Source: CALMBW01 sp963779645 (GTDB lineage Bacteria > Actinomycetota > CADDZG01 > WHSQ01). From it: a DNA stretch of 64,000 nt. The notes under the pieces were generated by a model, which saw nothing but the letters and a program-made list of their open reading frames with translations, was not told the origin of the DNA and ran no database searches. Where the stretch lies: assembly GCA_963779645.1 (NCBI GenBank), contig CAVZYX010000005.1, forward strand, positions 496,001 through 560,000, read 5' to 3'. The translations under genes and the position numbers were made by a program. Shown here one piece after another: positions 35,856 to 43,354 of the stretch. How positions within the stretch are numbered: the stretch's first letter is position 1; every line of letters starts with the position of its first letter.

Positions 35856-36347
35856 CTAGAAGCGCGGATACCGGTCGTCGAAATCAACCCAGAAAGAATT
35901 GACTCGAACGAAGTCGTCCTTGATGTAGATAACGACATCGAGGGCCTTGCCCTCTTTAGGAGCGGCTGCAGTTTCGGGAAAGAAGATCTCGGCCTCGACC
36001 GACTCGCCGTCGGGTCCATCCGGCAGTACGACTAGCTGAAGCGTGCTCCCGTAAAGAACCTTTCCGATCCGTTCGCTGTCGGCGAAAGTCGACCCTTTCA
36101 CCTTGTGGAAGGTCGGCGTCCAGGGCTCCTCGCCATCCACGATCACCTGGGTCTCTCCTTGAAGGGGCACCTCTTTGGTGTCGTTCCAGATGCTGTACTT
36201 GACTGGATATCTTCTCCCCGCAGGGTCGCCCGTTGCAGCGGTTGAGTCCGTCCCGTCCGGTAGGTCGGGTGGATCCTCATCGGAGCTACAACCGACGAAG
36301 ACGAGCATCAACATCGCTAGAGCGGCCAGAAATCTCGTCGTTCTCAT
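35856..36347 (-). CDS. Putative lipoprotein
   Basis: A 163-residue protein with a lipoprotein signal peptide: basic start MRTTR, hydrophobic core, and lipobox VFVGC, so Cys20 would carry the lipid. The mature part begins with an acidic, low-complexity linker (DEDPPDLPDGTDST) and then a compact domain with several beta-type stretches (TLQLVVLPDGPDGESVEAEI). I do not recognise the domain. It shares a 4-nt overlap with the downstream end of the small membrane-protein gene, so they are probably one unit. Confidence 0.65.
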   Translation of the reverse strand: MRTTRFLAALAMLMLVFVGCSSDEDPPDLPDGTDSTAATGDPAGRRYPVKYSIWNDTKEVPLQGETQVIVDGEEPWTPTFHKVKGSTFADSERIGKVLYGSTLQLVVLPDGPDGESVEAEIFFPETAAAPKEGKALDVVIYIKDDFVRVNSFWVDFDDRYPRF

Positions 36348-36652
36348 GGCCCCAGCTTCTCAGAATCCGGCGTTTCCACTGCCCGTGGCTTTTCGAGTTC
36401 CCTCTCGGCCTCCTTCGAACGCGCCAGTGCTGTCGCCACCAACCACGCCATGGCTGCCCCTCCGGCGACCAGGCCGATCCCCATCACTATCTGTAGCCAG
36501 ATGGGAGGCGAAAGAGCGAAGGCGAGGATCAGAGCGATGATCACGAGCCCCGCTAGAGCCGTCGAGCCAAGCAGACAACCCAGCCCCCAGCGGACTTCGG
36601 GCCGGTTCAACGGGTCCTCGCGCGCGGCCCCCTGGGCCTTGTCTTCAGTCAT
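36344..36652 (-). CDS. Small membrane protein, two membrane segments
   Basis: A 102-residue protein of unknown function. Two hydrophobic segments, about residues 28-48 (GSTALAGLVIIALILAFA) and 54-76, are flanked by hydrophilic ends; the C-terminus is charged (ARSKEAERELEKPRAVE). Could be an accessory to the lipoprotein gene that follows. Confidence 0.55.
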   Translation of the reverse strand: MTEDKAQGAAREDPLNRPEVRWGLGCLLGSTALAGLVIIALILAFALSPPIWLQIVMGIGLVAGGAAMAWLVATALARSKEAERELEKPRAVETPDSEKLGP

Positions 36653-36691
36653 TTGTGTTCAAAAGAGTCAATCACTGGCTATCCTCCATCT

Positions 36692-37357
36692 ATGGATTCT
36701 GCCGAACCTGTACGCGTAGTTCTCATCGATGACCACGATCTGATCCGGAGAGGCATCCGGACCATGATCGAAACCGATGCCGGGATCGAGGTCGTGGGCG
36801 AAGCCAATGATGGCGCCAAGGCGCTCGCACTGGTCGAGGAGACCTTCCCCGACGTCGTACTCATAGATGTGGTCATGCCCAATCGGGACGGCATCGACGC
36901 AACCGGCGAGATCAAAGACCGCTTCCCCAACATCGGTGTAGTGGTGCTCTCAGGACATGACGAACAGCAGTTCATCTTCGATGCCCTGAAGGCGGGAGCT
37001 TCCGGCTACCTGCTGAAGACCGCCGAGCTCGACGAGGTCATCTCCACGATCAGAGCCGTCGCCGCTGGCCAAGCCAAGATCGATCCCGAGGTGGCGGCCA
37101 AGGTCCTCAACGAGTTCCAGAACTACCAACAGTCCGACGTGCAAGAGGCCTACCAACCACTCACACCACGTGAGCGAGAGATCCTGCAACTGATGTCTGA
37201 GGGACTTCCGAACAAGACGATCGCAACGCGTCTCTCGATCTCGGAGCGAACCGTGACGACGCACGTCGCGAACATCTACACGAAGCTGCAGGTGAACAAC
37301 CGAGTGTCGGCGATCCAAGAAGCGATGCGCCGACGCATCCTCGATCTCGGGATCTAG
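36692..37357 (+). CDS. NarL/FixJ-type response regulator
   Basis: About 221 residues from ATG 36692; a GTG at 36653 would add 13 unlike residues. The receiver domain has acidic pocket VVLIDDHDLIRRG, phospho-acceptor Asp in DVVLIDVVMPNRDG near 55, Ser/Thr in VVVLSGHDEQ and Lys in GYLLKTAEL. The C-terminal LuxR-type HTH is LTPREREILQLMSEGLPNKT to RTVTTHVANIYTKLQVNNRV. No histidine kinase gene is adjacent, so it is an orphan here. The sugar transferase gene starts 12 bp downstream, so it may regulate glycan genes; that is inference. Confidence 0.88.
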   Translation: MDSAEPVRVVLIDDHDLIRRGIRTMIETDAGIEVVGEANDGAKALALVEETFPDVVLIDVVMPNRDGIDATGEIKDRFPNIGVVVLSGHDEQQFIFDALKAGASGYLLKTAELDEVISTIRAVAAGQAKIDPEVAAKVLNEFQNYQQSDVQEAYQPLTPREREILQLMSEGLPNKTIATRLSISERTVTTHVANIYTKLQVNNRVSAIQEAMRRRILDLGI

Positions 37358-37369
37358 GAGCTGCCTCTA

Positions 37370-37981
37370 ATGAGGCGACGTACCGAAGACGTCGAGCGCG
37401 TTATCGGGTTTGCGTTCATCATCATTGCCTCTCCCCTCTTCGCCTTCGTAGCGATAGCGATCAAGTTGGAGGCGTTACTGCGGCCGAGCGCACGCGGCCC
37501 CATCTTCTTCGTTGAGGAACGCATCTCGCGCGGGAAACCCTTCGGTCTGATCAAGTTCCGCACGCTGACCCGCAAGGCTTTGAGCGAACTTGGACCCGGG
37601 CCGAGCCACATCAAGCATCTCGAGATCTCGGGCGACCTTACGAAGGTAGGAGCGTGGCTGAAGAAGTGGTATCTCGATGAACTCCCCCAATTGATCAACA
37701 TCGTCAGGGGCGACATGGCCTTCGTCGGCACACGCCCGTGGCCAGCAAAGATGTATGAACTCGAGATCGCAAAAGGGATCACACGCAAACGCGACATGCC
37801 TGCGGGCTTAGTGGGGCCGGTGCAGGCCGCCAAAGGCGACGAGAACTCCCCCGACGGCTTCAAGCTCGACGAGGACTACTTCGAGGCCTACAAGACCCTG
37901 CCCCCATTGAAACTGTTAGCTCTCGACGCACGGATCACGGTCCGATCTCTGCGAGTCATGTCACGCCACCAGGGCCTCTAA
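37370..37981 (+). CDS. Small bacterial sugar transferase (PglC-like phosphoglycosyltransferase)
   Basis: A 203-residue monotopic phosphoglycosyltransferase. It consists only of the catalytic domain: a single N-terminal hydrophobic re-entrant helix with the Ser-Pro kink (FIIIASPLFAFVAIAI), the conserved basic-strand FGLIKFRTLT, and the catalytic Asp-Glu pair in KKWYLDELPQLINIVRGD, followed by FVGTRPWPAKMY. Length close to PglC (about 200). It transfers sugar-1-phosphate to undecaprenyl phosphate. With the WecA-like gene there are thus two possible initiators for two glycans. RBS AGGAG lies at 37357-37361, close upstream. Confidence 0.85.
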   Translation: MRRRTEDVERVIGFAFIIIASPLFAFVAIAIKLEALLRPSARGPIFFVEERISRGKPFGLIKFRTLTRKALSELGPGPSHIKHLEISGDLTKVGAWLKKWYLDELPQLINIVRGDMAFVGTRPWPAKMYELEIAKGITRKRDMPAGLVGPVQAAKGDENSPDGFKLDEDYFEAYKTLPPLKLLALDARITVRSLRVMSRHQGL

Positions 37982-38069
37982 CAGCAGGTCCCCCTAACCC
38001 AGCCCTGCTTCGTGTCGTAGGTCGTTCTTAGGGTGGCTAGCGTTGCCGAGCACGACAAGGAGGTCCACA

Positions 38070-38363
38070 ATGATTATCGATGAGCGAAGTCGGCATTCGA
38101 TGTACAGCCGGCTCAAGGAACTGATGGGCGAGGAGGAAGCGACCATCCTGATGGAACATCTGCCTCCTGTCGGCTGGGCCGACGTAGCTACCAAGCGAGA
38201 TCTCGACGCGCTCCGCGCCGAGTTACGAGCAGACCTGGCTGATCTGCGAGGCGGCCTGTATGAAGCAATGAACCACCAGATGAACAAGGTGGTGGCGTGG
38301 ATGCTCACCTCGATGACGCTTCTGACTGCCGCGACGGCGGGGCTGACCGCGGCATTCGCCTAA
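38070..38363 (+). CDS. Small coiled-coil protein with C-terminal membrane helix
   Basis: A 97-residue protein, start at ATG 38070, preceded by AAGGAGG (38057-38063). The middle (DVATKRDLDALRAELRADLA) is a heptad-like coiled coil and the C-terminus (MLTSMTLLTAATAGLTAAF) one membrane segment. The overall plan resembles DUF1640/CCDC90-like proteins, which occur widely in actinobacteria without a clear function. It precedes a two-way terminator. Confidence 0.7.
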   Translation: MIIDERSRHSMYSRLKELMGEEEATILMEHLPPVGWADVATKRDLDALRAELRADLADLRGGLYEAMNHQMNKVVAWMLTSMTLLTAATAGLTAAFA

Positions 38364-38394
38364 ACGTTCGTTCGCAGACACCGCCACTAGCTCG

Positions 38395-38426
38395 AAGGGG
38401 GCCGCTACCAAAGTAGCGACCCCCTT
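38395..38426. terminator. Bidirectional transcription terminator
   Basis: Inverted repeat: GGGGGC-CGCTAC then CAAA loop then GTAGCG-ACCCCC, closed by AA/TT at both ends. It lies between the coiled-coil gene (plus) and the metalloprotease gene (minus), which converge, so it can stop both. Confidence 0.75.
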
Positions 38427-38456
38427 CATTCGTTACGCCTCTACTTCATCGGTCCA

Positions 38457-40913
38457 TCAGCGAACGTAGAGGCCCCCAGAGGACTTCGAGAGTGGAATCT
38501 CCTCGGTGGTCCCCGGGAGACAGTCGGTGTCGAGGATGCTCGGGACGCAGTCGAACTCGACCTTGGCCACCGAGGTGCCGTAGAACATCCGGCCCCAGAA
38601 CGGTGTGCTCGTCACCGGGGTTATCTGAATCATCAGCTGCTGACCGGCGCTGAAAGCTGCGCCACTGAGAACTGCCTCGACAGTTCCTTCGCCGGTGGGC
38701 AACGCGACGATCTTCGATCGCGATGGCGCGATATACGAGGGTGCACATGCTTGGGCCGAAACATCGGGCCATACCCGGACGTCTACCGCCCCGGCGGTCG
38801 AGACTGCATCGAAAGTGACCTTGATGTCGCCCGTGATACGTCCGGAGAGTGAACCGAGGAAGACCGGGAAGAGGCTGTTGCCGGCACAGTTCGTGTTGGG
38901 TCCGCCGACGTAGTTGATCAGCTGCATCGACTTCTCTGTCGAGGGGGCCGCCGGGACCAACTTCAGGTAGGCGTTCTCGGCCTCACCAGCGGGAGCGTTC
39001 CCGTCGAGGTAAAGCGTCGTTGGCACGGGCTCGGCTTGAGCGGCGGGTGCCTCGGCGGCCTCGGTTCCGATGGTTGTGACGATCGGAGCGGTTGCCGGGT
39101 TGATAGCGACCACGAATACCTTCTCGTCCGATGCGGGGGCTGCGATCGTCTCTCCGGGGGCCGGGTAGCTGATGGCCGGGCCGGCGTCGGAATCACGAAC
39201 GACAGCGAGTACCACTCCGCTCGTAACCGTGGCCCGCACAGATTCGAATATCCGTCGTCCCATGATCCCGCCGTTAGCAAGCGTCGTCGTCGCGGACTCA
39301 CCGGCCATCAAGGTGCCCGGGGTCCAGCGACGTAGGTACTGGCCCCAATCGCGTGTCTCACCGTCATCGGTTGCAGGGTCCCAGCTCATGCCCTTACCGG
39401 TGAGCAGTCCCGCGGCCCAGATGGCGGCGGAGTTGGCGTAAGGCTGGTCCGTCGCAACCTCGATCGCCTTGATGACCTTGCCAGCGTTGTTGGCGCCCGG
39501 GACCTGAGCACCCGCAGCTGCCCCTTCGGTTACAAGCTTGCTGAGCGCCTCGGGGCCGAAAGATCCGTACCACGGGAGCCAGAAGTTGCACGCGGAGTAA
39601 GCGGGGGTCTGGAAGGCACCACCGGCCAACGAAGCCTCGTTCGGCGCGACGCCGTTGCATCCGTTCGCGTCGGCCGCGTAAACGAGCGATTCCGACTGGT
39701 GCGAAGCACCCGAGTAGCTGTGGATCGTCTCTTGGAAACGAGCGGTGCCCTCGGAGTAGGAACCGGGGACGCTGCGTCCTGAGGAGGTCGGCTTCACATA
39801 GTTGTTCTGCCAGTTGTGGAACATCTCGTGTCCGAGGATGTCGGTGAGGACCTCGTAGTCCGACGCGCCCGGGTAGGCGTACCCGAGTGCCTCGAGGAAG
39901 ATGCGGAACTCGCTGACCATGTGGATCTGGAAGTCATCGGCGATGAACACACAAGCCTGGCAGTAGGCGCTCGTCGAGTCGTTGATGGAGACATAACCGG
40001 TCCTGTCGGGGCCGACGCTAAGCCCGTTGGCCTGAAGGACTAGGAAACGCGTCACAGCCTTCGCCCAAGAGGCGCGGAAGCCGAGGTCGTAGAAGTCTTC
40101 GTAGTTCTCCTGAACCGATCTGCGGAAATCGCGCAGGATGTCGATGCGAGAGACGCCGGTGTCCGTGTCTGCATCGACGCCCTGACGAGAGTCGCCGATC
40201 CCGATGACGATCTTGAAGTTGTCCTCGGGGTGCGTGTAGCTCACTTCCGCTGCGGGCGCGTCGGTTTCGTTCTTGGGCAGACCACGGAGTGGCTGGAGCA
40301 AACCGTCGGCGATCCGTGTGTAGCTCTCGGTCGCACCATCGAGGGCGGTGAGGCCCTCGAACTGAGCGACGAACGGCTTGACGGCGAAAGCGGTCTGGGA
40401 CCACTTCGCGGTGCGCACACCAAACAGGTCGGTGACGATCGTCCAGGTTGCCTCGACACCGTTCGTGAGTGCATGCGTGTTGATCTTGTGGATCCCTCCA
40501 ACGCTGGAACGCGAGGTCACCGTGGTGCGATCGAAGTACGGCGCAGCCGCGAGCCGCGCGTAGGTTCCAGCTACGAGAGTGGAATCGCTGAAGGACCGGC
40601 CGTTCGCCTTCCATGCCTGGTTGAAGCCCGTCTCGGCATCGCACCATCCGCCGGGGATGGCGATCAGACGATGACGCGTCCCCGGAGCGATGTACGGCTC
40701 CATGACGAGAGCGGTCGTTAGACCGGCAACCTTGCTGGTTCCGGTGAACTCCGTGCCACTACCGAAAAGTTCGGCGCCGGCCTGGGCAGCGGTGCCCGAG
40801 ACGCATGCTTGCGACGAAGGAAGCGCCTGATCGTCATCGGACGAGGCGATCGCGGCCCCCGGGGGCAGCATGAGGAGGGCGGCGAGTACCAGGGTGAGCG
40901 AGCGGAGGCGCAT
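38457..40913 (-). CDS. Secreted zinc metalloprotease-like protein (HExxH)
   Basis: An 818-residue exported protein. Signal peptide MRLRSLTLVLAALLMLPPGA then AIASSDDD; SD AAAGGAG sits before the ATG. The catalytic motif DILGHEMFHNWQNNYVKPTS near residue 365 is HExxH, and a Glu at EGTARFQE, 22 residues after the second His, is a likely third ligand (gluzincin plan). Then follow a beta-rich domain with WDPATDDGETRDWGQYLRRW and a C-terminal beta-sandwich-like stretch with pairs of cysteines (SVAKVEFDCVPSILDTDC). I cannot place it in a named MEROPS family. Likely surface or extracellular proteolysis. Confidence 0.7.
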   Translation of the reverse strand: MRLRSLTLVLAALLMLPPGAAIASSDDDQALPSSQACVSGTAAQAGAELFGSGTEFTGTSKVAGLTTALVMEPYIAPGTRHRLIAIPGGWCDAETGFNQAWKANGRSFSDSTLVAGTYARLAAAPYFDRTTVTSRSSVGGIHKINTHALTNGVEATWTIVTDLFGVRTAKWSQTAFAVKPFVAQFEGLTALDGATESYTRIADGLLQPLRGLPKNETDAPAAEVSYTHPEDNFKIVIGIGDSRQGVDADTDTGVSRIDILRDFRRSVQENYEDFYDLGFRASWAKAVTRFLVLQANGLSVGPDRTGYVSINDSTSAYCQACVFIADDFQIHMVSEFRIFLEALGYAYPGASDYEVLTDILGHEMFHNWQNNYVKPTSSGRSVPGSYSEGTARFQETIHSYSGASHQSESLVYAADANGCNGVAPNEASLAGGAFQTPAYSACNFWLPWYGSFGPEALSKLVTEGAAAGAQVPGANNAGKVIKAIEVATDQPYANSAAIWAAGLLTGKGMSWDPATDDGETRDWGQYLRRWTPGTLMAGESATTTLANGGIMGRRIFESVRATVTSGVVLAVVRDSDAGPAISYPAPGETIAAPASDEKVFVVAINPATAPIVTTIGTEAAEAPAAQAEPVPTTLYLDGNAPAGEAENAYLKLVPAAPSTEKSMQLINYVGGPNTNCAGNSLFPVFLGSLSGRITGDIKVTFDAVSTAGAVDVRVWPDVSAQACAPSYIAPSRSKIVALPTGEGTVEAVLSGAAFSAGQQLMIQITPVTSTPFWGRMFYGTSVAKVEFDCVPSILDTDCLPGTTEEIPLSKSSGGLYVR

Positions 40914-41048
40914 GTTGACTCCTTTGTCGAACGATCAGCCGTTGGAGGGTGAGCCTGTGAACCTGGCGAATCCGTGTACGGAGACCGATTCGGTGGGTTC
41001 TGTCCGATTCCTGCCAGGTTGTGATGTATTTCGGGTTTGGTGAAGACT

Positions 41049-41066
41049 GGTGGTTCCTGAACCACC
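41049..41066. promoter_or_regulatory. Perfect palindrome upstream of 41124 gene
   Basis: GGTGGTTC-CT-GAACCACC, an 8-bp perfect inverted repeat with 2-base spacer, in the 210-bp gap between the divergent metalloprotease (minus) and the next gene (plus). It is 58 bp before the GTG start. An operator or a small RNA hairpin is possible. Confidence 0.35.
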
Positions 41067-41123
41067 TTGTCCCCCACCTGCTCTCGGGCGTAGCGTGGGG
41101 TTGCGGGGGCAAGAGGAGGAACC

Positions 41124-42017
41124 GTGTGCTCGCGCACTTCGCACAATCGCCTTGTCGGCGCCCTGCTGGCTATAGGACTCGTCCTCGTGGTCGCTCTCGC
41201 CCCAGCCCAGGCGCATGGCGATTTCAAGCACACCTGGGAACACATCAAGAAGAAGATCTCGAACCCTGGGACGATCAACGCACCCAACAACCCACTTGAG
41301 TGGACCAGGTTGAAGAACGTTCCCGGCGGGATCGCCGACGGCGTGGATGACACCGCCGAAGGTGAGTGCTCCCAGGGGTCCTTCATCACCGCGATCGATC
41401 CCGGTGGAGCGATCGTGTGCGACGAACCGGTGGTTGAGGGTGGAGACGGAGACATCACCGGAGTTACGGCCGGGACAGGTTTGACCGGCGGAGGCACTAG
41501 CGGGGCCGTCGCTTTGGCGGTCGATCCCACTGCAGTGCAAACACGGCTCCAGAGTTCTTGCGCGGCGGGACAGATGATTAGTTCCGTGAGTCAAGCGGGA
41601 GCGGTTACGTGCGCGGTCGACGACGGCTCCGGACACGTCATCGTGTCGCAACAGTTCGAGATAACAGCGGGCGCCACTTCCGGAGGAGGGTCGGTACTCT
41701 GCCCCGCCGGCAAGAAAGCGGTGGGAGGAGGGGCAGAGATCAACTTCGGGATCAATGATGGAGATTTCACCGGAGTGGCCATACAGGAGAGTTATCCAAA
41801 TGCTAACGGTTGGGCCGTTGTAGCCATAGAAACCGCGGATAATCCTGTTGCCTGGTGGGCTTCAAGTATTTGCGATCTGCGTAACGACCGAATAGTTCAG
41901 GGAGCGGCCCTTGTTCTGTCATGCATGTGGTCAGCCGATAGCGGAGGGACAGAAGTTCTGTCCCTCTTGCGGTGCCGACCAGACGCTCGGCGATGCGGAG
42001 GAAGTCGCTGCCGCTGA
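41124..42017 (+). CDS. Secreted Gly-rich/beta-type protein, unusual C-terminus
   Basis: A 297-residue protein with a signal peptide (LVGALLAIGLVLVVALAPAQ A). The GTG start is preceded by AGAGGAGG. The mature part contains GDGDITGVTAGTGLTGGGTS, a pattern found in collagen-like and tail-fibre-like proteins, and ends in SSICDLRNDRIV before an arginine-rich tail. The last 107 bases overlap the next gene in another frame; the arginine-rich tail after about residue 262 looks non-native, so an indel may have removed a natural stop near 41880. Function unknown; perhaps a surface or trimeric stalk protein. Confidence 0.6.
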   Translation: MCSRTSHNRLVGALLAIGLVLVVALAPAQAHGDFKHTWEHIKKKISNPGTINAPNNPLEWTRLKNVPGGIADGVDDTAEGECSQGSFITAIDPGGAIVCDEPVVEGGDGDITGVTAGTGLTGGGTSGAVALAVDPTAVQTRLQSSCAAGQMISSVSQAGAVTCAVDDGSGHVIVSQQFEITAGATSGGGSVLCPAGKKAVGGGAEINFGINDGDFTGVAIQESYPNANGWAVVAIETADNPVAWWASSICDLRNDRIVQGAALVLSCMWSADSGGTEVLSLLRCRPDARRCGGSRCR

Positions 42018-42780
42018 ACAGCCGACGACCGAGCAGCCGGCCGCGACACCACCCACTCTCGAACAACCCGTAGCCGAGCAGTTCACCTCGGAACTTCCTG
42101 CCGCGGTCAAGCCTCCGCCCGCAGCGGGGCCGCCGCCGGCCGCAGGTGGAGGTAGTGGGTGGACGAACGCGATGGGTGGGAACGCTCCGTTCCTTCTGAT
42201 GTTGGTCGCGGTCGCGGCGATCGCGTTGGGCGTTGGTTTCGCGACGAAGGGTTCTAGCACTCCCGCTGTAGCCGAGCGTCAGGAAGAAGAGCCAGAGGTT
42301 CCTTCTCCGCCGGCCGAGCTCACGCCGGACCCCTTCCCATCGGCCCCCTACGGCGGCGCAACGCTCGCGTGTACCAACACGGTCGAGGGTTTCTCGATCT
42401 CCTACCCCGAGGGATGGTTCACGGTCACCGATCCGGCGGAAGAAGCCTGTAGCGCTTTCGCGCCTCGGCCGATCGAGGCCGGTGACTTCGAGGCCCCCGT
42501 TCTAGCCGGGCCTGCCGACGTTTCCTACGACGAGATCTTGAGCGAGCTGGAGTCACCGGACGTCACGATCGTGTCCCGTGCCGACACCACCATTGCAGGA
42601 CGTCCTGCGGTGGCGATCGAGGCTTTCGCGACCGAGGATCCGGGCAGCCTGGGGTACGTCTATGTCATCAACGTCGACGGCCAGGGGTTCTTCATACAGA
42701 CCAGCATCGAGAACACCAACGACTACGAGAACGCCAAGGTCGTCGTCGATCAGATGGCAGGCACCCTGACCTTCCCCTAG
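41911..42780 (+). CDS. Zinc-ribbon, single-pass membrane protein
   Basis: A 289-residue protein. It starts (TTG) with a rubredoxin-like zinc ribbon MFCHACGQPIAEGQKFCPSC (CxxC-x12-CxxC), a Pro/Glu/Ala-rich linker, one membrane segment FLLMLVAVAAIALGVGFATK near 90-115, and an extracellular domain with Cys pairs (TLACTNTVEGFSISYPEGWF, AEEACSAFAP). A GGGAGCGG ribosome site precedes the TTG. The plan is common in actinobacterial proteins of unknown function; the outer domain resembles the PsbP/LpqN-type fold. It ends 200 bp before the receiver-like gene. Confidence 0.65.
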   Translation: MFCHACGQPIAEGQKFCPSCGADQTLGDAEEVAAAEQPTTEQPAATPPTLEQPVAEQFTSELPAAVKPPPAAGPPPAAGGGSGWTNAMGGNAPFLLMLVAVAAIALGVGFATKGSSTPAVAERQEEEPEVPSPPAELTPDPFPSAPYGGATLACTNTVEGFSISYPEGWFTVTDPAEEACSAFAPRPIEAGDFEAPVLAGPADVSYDEILSELESPDVTIVSRADTTIAGRPAVAIEAFATEDPGSLGYVYVINVDGQGFFIQTSIENTNDYENAKVVVDQMAGTLTFP

Positions 42781-42979
42781 GAACCTTGGAGATCGTGACT
42801 CTGGACGAGCGAGCCGAGGGGGCCGCCCGAAAGGAAGGCTTCCTCCTAACACTTAGAGATAGGACTGAGACGCAACCGCATATTGCGTTTTCGCTGATTC
42901 TCCCGTTTTTGCTTGTTTTGACCGCTTCTCAGGAGCACGATTGGCGAGGCGGCATGAGCAAGAAGGGCGGTGAGGGTCT

Positions 42980-43345
42980 ATGCGACGGATCAGAACTGTC
43001 ATCGTCGACCACGACCCGGAGGAAAGAAGCCGACTCTCGACGGCCCTCGCCGAGTTCGAACAGGTCGACGTCGAGACAGTCGGCGAACTCGAGACCGCGA
43101 TCGATCTCTGCGACCGGCACCGACTCGACGTCCTCATCACCGAGGTCAACGCGACCAACACGGGCGACGGGTTGATCGATCTCCGCGAGAGGTGCCCCGA
43201 CCTAAAGGTGCTCTTCATGTCGGGACAGCCACTCGAATACATCGCCGATTCCGTTCGCGGCAAGCCGATCGACGGTTTCTATTCGAAGAACGCACCAGCG
43301 CGCGTTCTCGTGACGCAGATCGAAAAACTGTTCAAGGCCGGCTAG
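42980..43345 (+). CDS. Receiver-domain protein with Asp-to-Glu at the phosphorylation site
   Basis: A 121-residue stand-alone receiver. Acidic pocket IVDHDPEERSRL at the start, Ser in VLFMSGQPLEYIA near 85 and conserved Lys in DGFYSKNAPA near 100 all match. In the place of the phospho-acceptor, however, it reads DVLITEVNATNTGDG (normally LLD), that is, Glu. Glu often mimics the phosphorylated state, so this may be a constitutively active or phosphorylation-independent signal protein. No kinase or output domain is nearby. The end lies 9 bp from the stop of the convergent beta-helix gene. Confidence 0.75.
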   Translation: MRRIRTVIVDHDPEERSRLSTALAEFEQVDVETVGELETAIDLCDRHRLDVLITEVNATNTGDGLIDLRERCPDLKVLFMSGQPLEYIADSVRGKPIDGFYSKNAPARVLVTQIEKLFKAG

Positions 43346-43354
43346 CCAACTCCG

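Noticed and set aside
1..38000. Integrated prophage or IS elements in the glycan locus
   Set aside because: No transposase, integrase or phage structural genes seen; the variable gene orientation alone is not evidence.
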